64,000 nucleotides of DNA from Bombella saccharophila (GTDB taxonomy: Bacteria > Pseudomonadota > Alphaproteobacteria > Acetobacterales > Acetobacteraceae): contig NZ_JANIDW010000001.1 in the NCBI RefSeq assembly GCF_026385475.1, forward strand, positions 849,541 through 913,540, given 5' to 3'. How positions within the stretch are numbered: position 1 is the first letter of the stretch; each line of letters starts with the position of its first letter. Below, piece after piece: positions 54,363 to 62,415 of this stretch. Both the position numbers and the translations under genes were made by a program. The notes beneath the pieces are model-generated. The model was not told the DNA's origin. It did no database searches and worked only from the letters and a program-made list of their open reading frames with translations.

Positions 54363-54892
54363 AGCCTAGCGAGAGCGACATCCTGAAGGGCATTGGGGAT
54401 TGGCTCGTGCAGAACATCCTCCCCCCGCCGTGGACTGTCCGACAAGGGCAGCAAAATGGCGTGGCCACCGAGGAAATGCCCTTCGCCATCATGCAGATTG
54501 TCAGCCGCAACCGCTACGCCACGAACAGCCGGCGTTATAATCCTGATGGATCTGTCACGCTCAACAAGCCTGAAAAACTGAGCGTGCAGGTTACAACCTT
54601 CGGAGAGGGTGCTGGCAATGCGGTCTCGCTCATCAACACCATGTGGCGCGACGCTGATGCCGTAGCATGGTTCCGAGACCATCTGCCCGGTTTTGCCCCG
54701 CTATACGCATCCGACCCGCGCCAACACGCCTTCACTACGGCTGAAAAACAGTACGAGGACCAGTGGTCCGTTGACCTTGTTGCCGATGTGCTGGCCTCCG
54801 TCACTAAACCGGGCCAGTCCGCCATCCACCTAGGGATGGAAACCGTTACGCAGGCTGATAACCTTCACACAACCACGGATAAAACCAAATGA
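54311..54892 (+). CDS. Tail terminator-like neck protein
   Basis: 193 residues from the GTG at 54311, which has a perfect GGAGGTGAT ribosome site nine bases upstream; it overlaps the previous gene by 52 bases. DILKGIGDWLVQNILPPPWT, FAIMQIVSRNRYATNSRRYN, KPEKLSVQVTTFGEGAGNAV and RQHAFTTAEKQYEDQWSVDL fit the neck-terminator (gp12/LIC12616-like) group. Confidence 0.8.
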   Translation: MQNSSNPPNQGRANLELKPSESDILKGIGDWLVQNILPPPWTVRQGQQNGVATEEMPFAIMQIVSRNRYATNSRRYNPDGSVTLNKPEKLSVQVTTFGEGAGNAVSLINTMWRDADAVAWFRDHLPGFAPLYASDPRQHAFTTAEKQYEDQWSVDLVADVLASVTKPGQSAIHLGMETVTQADNLHTTTDKTK

Positions 54893-56046
54893 GTACCATC
54901 CCCATTTCACAGACCGTGAAGATCAACCCCGCCACGCTTGGAACAGCTGGCGGGGTTTCTTTTATCAACGGCCTCATCATCACCACGGCGGCCAGTGGCG
55001 GGGCTATCCCCGCTGGGACGCTGCGTACCTACACACAGGCCAGCGATGTGGCGACTGACTTCACAGCCTCTTCCCTAGAGGCCCGCATGGCGGCCGTCTA
55101 TTTCAGCGGCTATACGAATGCGGCATCCGCCCCCTCTACCCTACTCATCTATGTAGCAGCAGTGGACCATGAGGCAGACCCGGCAGCCCTTATGAATGAG
55201 GTGGCAGGCCAAACGCAGGATTTCGCAGGCTTCACCACAACATGGGAGCCGACACTCGCCCAGAAGCAGGCCTTCGCCACATGGACGGGCAGCCAGTCTG
55301 ACCGCTACTGGTATGTGCCCTGGGATACGGACGAGAAGGCCCTTGCCTCGCAGAACAGTACCAGCTTCGGCACATGGTTGCAGGATCAGAACATCGACGG
55401 CACCACCCTGCTCTATAAAGACCCGCTAGCAGCGGCCTTCTGCCTAGGTTGGATGGCCTCCATCGACTTTGACGCCACGAATGGCCGGACGAACCTATGC
55501 TTCCGCCGCAGTGGGTTGCTTACCCCTACCGTAACAGATGCCGTAACCGCTTCCACATTGCGCGCTAATGGCTATAACTTCTACGGGGCCTATGCCAACG
55601 GACTTGGCCGCTTCCAATGGCTGGAAACTGGGAATGTGTCCGGCTCCTTCCTCTGGGCTGATAGCTACATCAATCAGATTTGGCTTAATGCCGCCTTCCA
55701 GTCCGACCTTCTCAACCTGCTGCTGAGCGTGGGGCAGATTCCCTACAACACAGAGGGGGATGGCCTCATCTCCGCCGCCGTGCAGGACACCATCAATCAG
55801 GCACTACGCTTCGGAGCCATCCGCCCCGGCGTGAACCTGACGGACCTTCAAAAGCAGCAGATCGACCGGGCCGCCGGAACCTCCATCAGCGACACGGTGA
55901 AGAGCCGTGGTTGGTACTTCCAGCCCAACGCCTCCACCGCCGCCGCAGACATTCGGGTCGCTCGAAAAAGCCCGCCCTGCCGCTTTTGGTACACGGATGG
56001 TCAAAGCGTCCAGTCCATTAACCTTGCCAGCATTGAGGTGCAGTAA
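54889..56046 (+). CDS. Tail sheath protein (DUF3383)
   Basis: 385 residues. ISQTVKINPATLGTAGGVSF, LEARMAAVYFSGYTNA, TTWEPTLAQKQAFATWTGSQ, GTTLLYKDPLAAAFCLGWM and SGSFLWADSYINQIWLNAAF match DUF3383, the sheath of a group of contractile-tailed phages. It shows this prophage is a myovirus. ATGA overlap upstream. Confidence 0.92.
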   Translation: MSTIPISQTVKINPATLGTAGGVSFINGLIITTAASGGAIPAGTLRTYTQASDVATDFTASSLEARMAAVYFSGYTNAASAPSTLLIYVAAVDHEADPAALMNEVAGQTQDFAGFTTTWEPTLAQKQAFATWTGSQSDRYWYVPWDTDEKALASQNSTSFGTWLQDQNIDGTTLLYKDPLAAAFCLGWMASIDFDATNGRTNLCFRRSGLLTPTVTDAVTASTLRANGYNFYGAYANGLGRFQWLETGNVSGSFLWADSYINQIWLNAAFQSDLLNLLLSVGQIPYNTEGDGLISAAVQDTINQALRFGAIRPGVNLTDLQKQQIDRAAGTSISDTVKSRGWYFQPNASTAAADIRVARKSPPCRFWYTDGQSVQSINLASIEVQ

Positions 56047-56486
56047 TGAGTAACAGCGATTTCATTACCTCAGCTGATGCCGTCTTTACTCTTACGGTAA
56101 AAACCCTTTTCAATGTGCCGGTTCGACTGGAGAACTGGTCTACTAACCGGGCATGGGAAGGGCAGGCACTCCGGTTAGCGGATACCCGGCTGTCCATTGA
56201 CGGGAAGCTAAACAAGGGTTTCGTGCCGTCCGCCTACGACATGACGCTGAACTTCTCTCCCAATAGCAACACATGGGACATCTTCGATGCCATCCAGATG
56301 GCCACACGGCAGGCCCGGACAGTCTATGAGCTGAATGGGGAGCTCCAACTGCCCGGCCTGAACCGGAAATATACGTTCGTTTCGGGCTGTATCGTGGAGA
56401 TGGCGGCGGTCCCTAACGGTGGGGAGCTGTTGGACGAACGGTCCGTCCATATTCGGTGGGAAAACGTCTTGCCAGCGAGGATTTAA
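56046..56486 (+). CDS. Tail tube protein (DUF3277-like)
   Basis: 146 residues. SDFITSADAVFTLTVKTLFN, RLADTRLSIDGKLNKGFVPS, MTLNFSPNSNTWDIFDAIQM and GLNRKYTFVSGCIVEMAAVP match the tube proteins paired with DUF3383 sheaths. TAATG overlap with the sheath gene. Confidence 0.88.
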   Translation: MSNSDFITSADAVFTLTVKTLFNVPVRLENWSTNRAWEGQALRLADTRLSIDGKLNKGFVPSAYDMTLNFSPNSNTWDIFDAIQMATRQARTVYELNGELQLPGLNRKYTFVSGCIVEMAAVPNGGELLDERSVHIRWENVLPARI

Positions 56487-56489
56487 TTT

Positions 56490-56951
56490 ATGAAATCCAT
56501 TGAATGGACCCCTAAAGACGGGTCAGATGCAGGCAAGTGCTTCGTCATTTCCCGCATGTCCGCCTTCACAGCGGACCGCTGGGCTCGCAATGTCGTTCGC
56601 TCCCTCGCCCGTGCGGGCGCAAACACCCCGCGCGAGGCCCTGCAAAGCGGGATTGCTGGCCTCTCCGGGCAGAGCATGGCCCTGTTTGGTCATATGAGCG
56701 ATGAGGACTGCGACAAAGCCTTCCAAGGGCTTTTGGACTGCGTGACAATCCGCCGCGACCCCGGGAACCCCGCCGTTGAGGCCGCACCCCTCATCGAAGC
56801 TGACATCTCAGACCCCAACACATTGCCCGCCCTGCGAACGGAGGCGTTCCGGCTTAATGTGGATTTTTTCAAGGCCGCGATTTACCAGATTTATCCTCTC
56901 ATCGAAGCTCTGCGGGAGCCGGTGATGGGCGAAAGCCAGCAAGATGCGTGA
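56490..56951 (+). CDS. Tail assembly chaperone, short (G-like) form
   Basis: 153 residues. SIEWTPKDGSDAGKCFVISR, DRWARNVVRSLARAGANTPR and NVDFFKAAIYQIYPLIEALR occupy the slot between tube and tape measure where phages encode their G chaperone. Phe126-Phe127 are read from the T-TTT-TTC heptamer, where a -1 shift would make a 199-residue G-T fusion. Confidence 0.85.
   Translation: MKSIEWTPKDGSDAGKCFVISRMSAFTADRWARNVVRSLARAGANTPREALQSGIAGLSGQSMALFGHMSDEDCDKAFQGLLDCVTIRRDPGNPAVEAAPLIEADISDPNTLPALRTEAFRLNVDFFKAAIYQIYPLIEALREPVMGESQQDA
56864..56870 (+). other. Programmed -1 frameshift heptamer T-TTT-TTC
   Basis: In the chaperone frame the codons are GAT TTT TTC, so the last T plus TTT TTC makes a canonical X-XXY-YYZ heptamer. 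After slipping, the -1 frame stays open to 57088, adding 72 codons that include the small downstream gene at 56948. Confidence 0.75.
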
Positions 56952-57088
56952 ATGTGTCTGACCCCCTCGCTTTGGTGATGGGGGCCAAACTGGCAACGCT
57001 GCATGAACTGAAGACCATCTACGATAGTGAAGATATGTGGCTGCTCTGGGAAATCGCGGCAGTGGAGCGCGTAAATGGCAATTCTTGA
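56948..57088 (+). CDS. T-like half of the tail assembly chaperone
   Basis: 46 residues if started at the GTG overlapping the G stop (GTGA): VNVSDPLALVMGAKLATLHE, LKTIYDSEDMWLLWEIAAVE, RVNGNS. The Leu-Trp-Glu-Ile pattern is familiar in small phage tail chaperones. It lies in the -1 frame of the G gene and overlaps the tape measure start by 14 bases. It is probably translated mainly as the C-terminal part of a frameshifted G-T fusion. Confidence 0.75.
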   Translation: MNVSDPLALVMGAKLATLHELKTIYDSEDMWLLWEIAAVERVNGNS

Positions 57089-58637
57089 TACCCTGACCGT
57101 TCAACTTCTGATGGACAGCGGGAACCTCGTTAAAGGGGCCAAGCAGGCAGAAGAAGGGCTTGCCAAAACAGATAAAGCGGTCGGGAAGGCAGGGAAAAGC
57201 CTTGAGGAAGTGGGCAAAAAGGGGGCAGATTCATTCGCCGCCTTCCGGCGGGAGGCTCTGGGAGCAATCGCCCTGTTTACGGGCGGGGCGGGTATCGCTT
57301 CCTTCACGCATGATATCGCCGCCGCTAATACAGCATTAGGTAACCTCTCCCGGCAGCTAGATATAGCCCCGCAGAAACTCACTCAACTTCATGAAGCTGC
57401 TAAGGCTGCCGGAGTGAACCCGGGAGATATAGACGGCCTATTCAAGGGGGTTCAGAACAAATACGCCTCCTCCGCTACAAGAGGTGAGCTAATGCAGCTC
57501 TCTGCTTTTCTGGGTGTGAACCCTGTAGACCAAAACGGACATGTGCGGGGCGACCTTCTGGACCAGATTGCTCATTCAAAGGTGTTCCTGAGCAGCAGCC
57601 GGGCCGTTCAGGACCGATACCTAGAAGACTTCGGAGGCTCAGCCTCTCTCAACAATCTAGTCAGCCGCCCCGATTACGATGCCCTGAAAAAACGCTTCGC
57701 AGGCCTCGGGCCTTCGCGAGAGCAAATCAGGCAGGGCGAGCAGCTTCTATCTGACTGGACAGAGCTAAAAGCCAACACCGATCAGGTGATGCAGAGGGTC
57801 TTCTCTGAGCTGGAACCATCCCTGCACAATTTCCTACAGGCCATGATCGCCATCGAGAAAGCGCACCCGCAGGAGATTGCGGACGGCGTGGCCGGGATTG
57901 CGGCGGCCCTTTCTGTCCTTTCCGGCGTTCTGACCGCAAAATCATTTCTGAAAGTGTTCGGCGCACTCTCTGGGGCAGGCAAGGTAATTACTGGCGGGAT
58001 AGGGTCCACCCTTGGGTTGGGTGCCGTGTATGGTGTCGCCAAAACCGTCATGAATGACGTATCCTCTACAGGAAGAAGCCCATGGGATACGGGCGTCGGC
58101 GAGCTGTATGCCTCGCAAGCGAAAACGGGGTCTGGTGGGGTCGATCTCGACCGTCTCACCGGGGCCGTCGCAATGCAGGAAAGTCACGGAAACCCCAACG
58201 CTTATAACCCGAAATCCGGGGCCGCTGGTGCATTGCAGTTCATCCCCTCCACCTATCGCTGGCTAGGCGGGAAGAACCCCTATGATCTCGATGAGTCATG
58301 GCAAATTGGCCAGAAATATCTAGGGCAGCTTTTGGCAAAATACCACGACCTTTCAAAATCTCTTGCCGCCTATAATTGGGGTCCGGGGAATTTAGACAAG
58401 GATATTTCTGCCCACGGGGATAATTGGCGTTCTTTTCTCCCCGCCGAGACCTCAGACTACCTCAATAAAGTCGGTCGTAATTACGCCACGGGGAATATTG
58501 TGCATCACAATACAACTCATGCTCCAAATATCTCCATTGCAATCAACGGAGCCGGGAAAACGGCTCATGAGATAGCGCAAGAGGTGGCGCGGTCTCTGCC
58601 GCAACAGATGGCGCAAAACGACCAGAGGACAATGTAA
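57075..58637 (+). CDS. Tape measure protein with lytic transglycosylase domain
   Basis: 520 residues. N-terminal helical tape segment (KQAEEGLAKTDKAVGKAGKS, FAAFRREALGAIALFTGGAG), hydrophobic AAALSVLSGVLTAKSFLKVF, and from about 355 an SLT-type domain: GAVAMQESHGNPNAYN with catalytic Glu, GAAGALQFIPSTYRWLGG and SLAAYNWGPGNLDK. Sets tail length and locally degrades peptidoglycan at entry. Short for a tape measure, so a short tail is expected. Confidence 0.9.
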   Translation: MAILDTLTVQLLMDSGNLVKGAKQAEEGLAKTDKAVGKAGKSLEEVGKKGADSFAAFRREALGAIALFTGGAGIASFTHDIAAANTALGNLSRQLDIAPQKLTQLHEAAKAAGVNPGDIDGLFKGVQNKYASSATRGELMQLSAFLGVNPVDQNGHVRGDLLDQIAHSKVFLSSSRAVQDRYLEDFGGSASLNNLVSRPDYDALKKRFAGLGPSREQIRQGEQLLSDWTELKANTDQVMQRVFSELEPSLHNFLQAMIAIEKAHPQEIADGVAGIAAALSVLSGVLTAKSFLKVFGALSGAGKVITGGIGSTLGLGAVYGVAKTVMNDVSSTGRSPWDTGVGELYASQAKTGSGGVDLDRLTGAVAMQESHGNPNAYNPKSGAAGALQFIPSTYRWLGGKNPYDLDESWQIGQKYLGQLLAKYHDLSKSLAAYNWGPGNLDKDISAHGDNWRSFLPAETSDYLNKVGRNYATGNIVHHNTTHAPNISIAINGAGKTAHEIAQEVARSLPQQMAQNDQRTM

Positions 58638-59299
58638 TGGCAGATTTTAAAGCGGCCCTATCCGGCTTTGCTGGGGGTGCCATTACTGACTGGGCCATCC
58701 AGCGCGCCGCACGACAATGGGGCATCTTTCTTCCCTATGAGGACAAACCGCCAAGCCCTTTTGCTCGCGTCCTCGGCGATGACATAGACAGTCTTCTCAG
58801 CCGGAAGCCAAAAAACATCCTCTCGGCAGCGCACGTGGAAAGCCTAGACTTAACCCGGCAGACCACAGTTTCCACTGCCCCGCAGGAAGACGGGGCCTTC
58901 ATGGCTTATGACAAAGTACAGGCCCCTTACACCGCCACCATTCGCTTTGTATGTGACGGCTCGGAGACAGGCAGTATAGCAGAAAACCTACTCCCCGGCT
59001 TTGTGCGCGGGTTGCTAGGTGACGGCCCGGATAGTATCCGGCGGGACTTCATCGCTACACTAGAGACTTTAGTTGCTGATACGAAGCTGTATTTCATCGC
59101 GACCCCCGAGCGTATTTACAAACGAGCGAACGTCATCGGATACCGATTTACCCGTAACATCAGCACAACCGGCATAATTGCTGCTGATGTGACAGTGCAG
59201 GAAATCAGGAGCGCAAAAACCTCCGGTTGGGTGAATACTAAGCACCCTCAAGGCGCACAGAAGGAAAGTGGAGGATACGTTCAGGCAGGAGCAAACTGA
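58637..59299 (+). CDS. Baseplate/tail protein downstream of tape measure
   Basis: 220 residues. ALSGFAGGAITDWAIQRAAR, LTRQTTVSTAPQEDGAFMAY, PYTATIRFVCDGSETGSIAE and a C-terminal Gly-rich tail. It occupies the gp53/Dit-like position in contractile phages with DUF3383 sheaths. TAATG start, TGATG end. Confidence 0.8.
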   Translation: MADFKAALSGFAGGAITDWAIQRAARQWGIFLPYEDKPPSPFARVLGDDIDSLLSRKPKNILSAAHVESLDLTRQTTVSTAPQEDGAFMAYDKVQAPYTATIRFVCDGSETGSIAENLLPGFVRGLLGDGPDSIRRDFIATLETLVADTKLYFIATPERIYKRANVIGYRFTRNISTTGIIAADVTVQEIRSAKTSGWVNTKHPQGAQKESGGYVQAGAN

Positions 59300-59589
59300 T
59301 GGCAATCATTCCGCTTAATGCCTCCCCTTCTCAAGAGATAACAACGACCCTATCCGGCGCGCCATGCCGCATCTGGCTCCGACAGCTCTCCACGGGGATG
59401 TATCTGGATTTATGGCTGAATGAACAGCCCCTCATCATGGGGGCCGTCTGCTTAACAAGCGTTGACCTCATTCGCAACCCGACCTCGCCCCTCTCCGGCA
59501 AACTGTTCTTCACCGACACGCAGGGCAATGACGACCCATACTACACCGGTGTAGGCAACCGCTTCTTCCTTCAATACGAAGTTTCGTGA
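59299..59589 (+). CDS. Baseplate plug-like protein (DUF6983 type)
   Basis: 96 residues. IPLNASPSQEITTTLSGAPC, LDLWLNEQPLIMGAVCLTSV, NPTSPLSGKLFFTDTQGNDD and YTGVGNRFFLQYEVS match the small baseplate plug proteins of myoviruses. Starts as TGATG on the preceding stop. Confidence 0.83.
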   Translation: MAIIPLNASPSQEITTTLSGAPCRIWLRQLSTGMYLDLWLNEQPLIMGAVCLTSVDLIRNPTSPLSGKLFFTDTQGNDDPYYTGVGNRFFLQYEVS

Positions 59590-60653
59590 TGGCACAGACC
59601 AATCTTTCCGTGACCGCCCCCGACCGGTCCTTCACACGCAAGCAGATTTCAATCACCTTTAATGTGGCCCTACCCGGCGGCGGGACTGACAGCCTAACAC
59701 TAGACGGAGCACACCGCATCCGGGCTACAATCAAACATGCAGGGATGAGCCTCGGGTCAGAACTTGCACTGACCATCGAAGGCATGAGCTGGCAGGATAT
59801 GAACCGCCTCTCTTTCATTGAGAATCGGCCCAACGCTACCAATCCAACTCTAACTAACCAATCCAGCACAACCATCACCGTACGGGCCGGAACTTATGGA
59901 AACGCACTGCCAACCGTCTTCCACGGCAACGTGTTCAAAGCCTACGCCAGTTTCAACGGCGGCTCGGCCATCTTCACAGTCGTGGCCCGGACAATCTCTT
60001 TAGCCACGGCCGTAATCCCTCCTGCAATAAGCTACCGTGGCCCCCGCAACGTGGTGTCCATCCTCTCAGACATCTGCGCACAGGCTGGCATGACGCTAGT
60101 CGATCATGGTGGCTGGGGAAGCTATGCCACCCTCTGCAACCACTACGGCGAGGGAACCACCCTTAATCAGATTGAAGATATTATAGAGGCCATGGGGGGG
60201 ACTTACGACTTTCGTCCGATCCCCAGCGCACAGGATGAGCGGGGGAAGTCTTCCCTTGGCACCCTGCACGTCTGGGGGCCGAACTATGACGGGAGCCGGG
60301 AGCCAAGAAAGGCCGAAACGCCACTGATCGGACCCGAGACCGGCATGATAGGCTACCCGGAATACAGCGCAACCGGGCTGGTGCTGAACTGCCTCTTCCG
60401 GCCCGACATTGCGTTCAATGCGCCCATCTATGTGAAAAGCAGCCAGATACCCGCAGGCTGGCTGACCAATGCAAACGGCCTGAACCAGCAGGGGCAGGCC
60501 GTCACGGCCCGCAACGCCCCGTGGGATGGCACATGGACACCCCGGAACATCACTCACGATATTTCCTCCGAGACCCTCAACGGCCCGTGGATGACCACGG
60601 CTGAATGTCAACGTACAGACCTGAGCAACCCCTATGCCTTCTCCACAAAATGA
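59589..60653 (+). CDS. Baseplate hub protein (gp44-like)
   Basis: 354 residues from the ATG at 59589, which overlaps the previous stop as TGATG. SLTLDGAHRIRATIKHAGMS, SELALTIEGMSWQDMNRLSF, TVRAGTYGNALPTVFHGNVF, and CAQAGMTLVDHGGWGSYA show the LysM-like and beta-barrel pieces of a hub ring. Assembles at the tail tip around the spike. Confidence 0.85.
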   Translation: MAQTNLSVTAPDRSFTRKQISITFNVALPGGGTDSLTLDGAHRIRATIKHAGMSLGSELALTIEGMSWQDMNRLSFIENRPNATNPTLTNQSSTTITVRAGTYGNALPTVFHGNVFKAYASFNGGSAIFTVVARTISLATAVIPPAISYRGPRNVVSILSDICAQAGMTLVDHGGWGSYATLCNHYGEGTTLNQIEDIIEAMGGTYDFRPIPSAQDERGKSSLGTLHVWGPNYDGSREPRKAETPLIGPETGMIGYPEYSATGLVLNCLFRPDIAFNAPIYVKSSQIPAGWLTNANGLNQQGQAVTARNAPWDGTWTPRNITHDISSETLNGPWMTTAECQRTDLSNPYAFSTK

Positions 60654-61266
60654 CGCCCCTTACCTGACGCCCGATACGGCGACCAATGGCGCCGCCGCCG
60701 CCCAGCGAGCAACGGTACGCAACGCCGTGTCCAAGCTGGGGACACCTCTTCTGGTGAAGGTAGAGGCCGTCCATCCCGGCGAGGCATCCATCACAGGCTC
60801 TGTCGATGTGCAGCCAATGGTTCACCAGCAAGACAAACAGGGGAAGCCCTATCCCCGGCAGGTCATTCACAACGTCCCCTACCTCCGCATCCAGGGTGGC
60901 ACGTCTGCCCTCATCATCGACCCCAAACTGGGCGATATTGGCTTCATCATCATATCCGGGCGCGACCACACCCACGCTGTCACCAGCCGCCAGCCCTCTC
61001 CTCCCGCCTCGTTCCGGCAGTTCGCCATGCAGGACTGTGTCTATGTGGGCGGCTTCCTGAATAATGGGCCGGACCAATTCATTCAAGCCACAGCGCAAGG
61101 CTGGCGCATCGTAACGCCGGGGATAGTCTCCATCGAGGCCACAAAAATCACGGCAAACTGCGACATCGAGACCAGTGGCGATGTAAAGGCTGGCGGTATC
61201 TCTCTCAAGCAGCACACACATGGCGGCGTCCAGGCGGGCGGTGGAAAGACCTCACCACCCTCATGA
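60634..61266 (+). CDS. Membrane-puncturing spike (Gp138 family)
   Basis: 210 residues. OB-fold start (GTPLLVKVEAVHPGEASITG, VDVQPMVHQQDKQGKPYPRQ), beta-helix strands and the metal-binding apex SLKQHTHGGVQAGGGKTSPP with HTH. This is the tip that pierces the outer membrane. Overlaps the hub by 20 bases. The late operon is interrupted after this gene by the immI-like island. Confidence 0.92.
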   Translation: MPSPQNDAPYLTPDTATNGAAAAQRATVRNAVSKLGTPLLVKVEAVHPGEASITGSVDVQPMVHQQDKQGKPYPRQVIHNVPYLRIQGGTSALIIDPKLGDIGFIIISGRDHTHAVTSRQPSPPASFRQFAMQDCVYVGGFLNNGPDQFIQATAQGWRIVTPGIVSIEATKITANCDIETSGDVKAGGISLKQHTHGGVQAGGGKTSPPS

Positions 61267-61269
61267 AAA

Positions 61270-61698
61270 CTACCTGTCAAGCATCTTCCTGTCGCACAGA
61301 TGGTTACGCTCAATTATGATGATGTCCGTATCCGGGCTATAGGCTGTCGCTGGGTTATCAGGAGCGGAACGGGCCATGTCGATGCCAACGATAATCTTGG
61401 ACGCATATACAGCACAGGCACTTTGTGGTCTGTGGTTCAAGGCCCACACGGCCTTCTGAGCGGTATCGGGAGTCAGGCCAACACGGCGCAACCTGACAAG
61501 GTTCTCGCTGTTTTCTTCATCCCTAAGGGTTTTGTACTGCTCGTCTGTCAATGCTGGCGCAGAGCAATGTCCTGTAGCGCACATATGCTCAACCTGCTTC
61601 CTATTGAACTCACGTATTTGCTCCTGCGTCATCTGCTGGGACCGAGCCGTCCCCGCCAGCCCGATAACGGCGGCGGTAATAATGAGGAGGTGTTTCAT
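61270..61698 (-). CDS. Secreted protein in the sieA position
   Basis: 142 residues. Signal peptide KHLLIITAAVIGLAGTARS-QQ; mature part with several cysteines (HMCATGHCSAP, QSACAVYASK, RNHLCDRKM), so disulfides are likely. No family recognised. Co-transcribed with the Mnt-like repressor (ATGA overlap) and therefore expressed in the lysogen. In P22 the gene at this place is sieA, which blocks superinfecting DNA; a similar periplasmic role is an inference from position only. Confidence 0.7.
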   Translation of the reverse strand: MKHLLIITAAVIGLAGTARSQQMTQEQIREFNRKQVEHMCATGHCSAPALTDEQYKTLRDEENSENLVRLRRVGLTPDTAQKAVWALNHRPQSACAVYASKIIVGIDMARSAPDNPATAYSPDTDIIIIERNHLCDRKMLDR

Positions 61699-62117
61699 GG
61701 GGTATCCTCTATCTGGATTTCATCAGGCCCAATTAATAGTTCATCGTTAAATATACCCAGATCACGAGTCGCTTTTAAGGAATGTTCGTACGAAATTTCA
61801 GCGTCTCGTAATGCTCTTCTTGCCAGTTCTTCCTCTAATCTATCAACCTTCAATCCATTTCTTATAGCCCTTACATTCTCAAGTTTTTTAATAAAATTTT
61901 TCTTAGCGGACATTGCGTTAGCTAAAATAAAAAACAACCCCATCTCTTCTGTAGCTGTGCGGCAACTTGAAGTGGATTGAGAAAAACTTTCTTCCAACCT
62001 CTGCACAATTTCAGCATTCATTGAATGCGACCTTGCATCAGCGGCCTCTTGAAGACGTTCATATGTTTCTTTGGGAATCCGCAGATTAAAGCGGCGATAA
62101 CGGTCTGTGTTGTTCAT
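61695..62117 (-). CDS. Mnt-like ribbon-helix-helix repressor with long C-terminus
   Basis: 140 residues from the ATG at 62117 (a TTG 18 bases upstream is possible); no clear ribosome site. RHH: RYRRFNLRIPKETYERLQEA, ADARSHSMNAEIVQRLEESF, matching Mnt/Arc. The 80-residue C-terminus contains coiled coil and acidic parts not found in P22 Mnt (82 residues). Divergent from an Arc-like gene, as mnt is from arc in P22. Likely represses the antirepressor promoter in the lysogen. Confidence 0.85.
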   Translation of the reverse strand: MNNTDRYRRFNLRIPKETYERLQEAADARSHSMNAEIVQRLEESFSQSTSSCRTATEEMGLFFILANAMSAKKNFIKKLENVRAIRNGLKVDRLEEELARRALRDAEISYEHSLKATRDLGIFNDELLIGPDEIQIEDTP

Positions 62118-62127
62118 AAGGAGATAA

Positions 62128-62190
62128 TGGCACAAAAATTGAGCGTTGCCTATTTACACAACAGTTGTGCCATGGCATATGTTTTGTGCC
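62128..62190. promoter_or_regulatory. Divergent mnt/arc operator-promoter region
   Basis: TGGCACAA at 62128, its complement TTGTGCCA at 62165, and TTGTGCC at 62184 give three copies of one repressor word. Rightward TTTACA (62153) and CATATG (62176) with 17-base spacing form the likely arc-ant promoter, overlapped by the words. Fits Mnt/Arc control. Confidence 0.65.
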
Positions 62191-62208
62191 GTTAAGGAGG
62201 CGGTAAAA

Positions 62209-62397
62209 ATGGAAACCCAATTCCAAAAATGCAGGCGCATGACACTTCGGCTTAGGCCGGACGTTTATGAGGTTGTGAAGCGTTTTGCTGCTGAAAATTT
62301 TCGTAGCATGACTGCTGAAATTAACGAACTTCTGCTCGAAGCAACAAAAAAGGCATCGGGAGCCAACCAAAGCAATCCCGATGCCTCTGAACAGTGA
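62209..62397 (+). CDS. Arc-like ribbon-helix-helix repressor
   Basis: 62 residues from the ATG at 62209 with AAGGAGG eight bases upstream. ETQFQKCRRMTLRLRPDVYE and RFAAENFRSMTAEINELLLE follow the Arc pattern (strand, helix, helix). Short Lys/Ala/Asn tail. Precedes the antirepressor and likely limits its expression soon after infection, as Arc does in P22. Confidence 0.9.
   Translation: METQFQKCRRMTLRLRPDVYEVVKRFAAENFRSMTAEINELLLEATKKASGANQSNPDASEQ
62346..62386 (-). terminator. Leftward terminator inside the arc 3' end
   Basis: AGGCATCGGGA (62351) and TCCCGATGCCT (62376) form a perfect 11-bp stem; on the minus strand the T-run follows at 62351-62346. It would end an antisense transcript coming from the antirepressor start. 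Confidence 0.8.
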
Positions 62398-62415
62398 CCA
62401 CGAAAGGACACCTTG
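62347..62415 (-). ncRNA. Predicted sar-like antisense RNA over the ant start
   Basis: Minus-strand promoter candidate TTCAAA, 17-base spacer, TAGTAT (62427-62422) puts the start near 62415; the terminator above ends it near 62347, giving about 69 nt. It is complementary to the antirepressor ribosome site (AAGGA 62404-62408) and the GTG at 62415. P22 sar is a 68-69 nt RNA in the same place that blocks ant translation. Confidence 0.6.

Noticed and set aside
60096..60611. 171-residue minus-strand frame opposite the hub gene
   Set aside because: Antisense shadow without a start signal or protein-like pattern.
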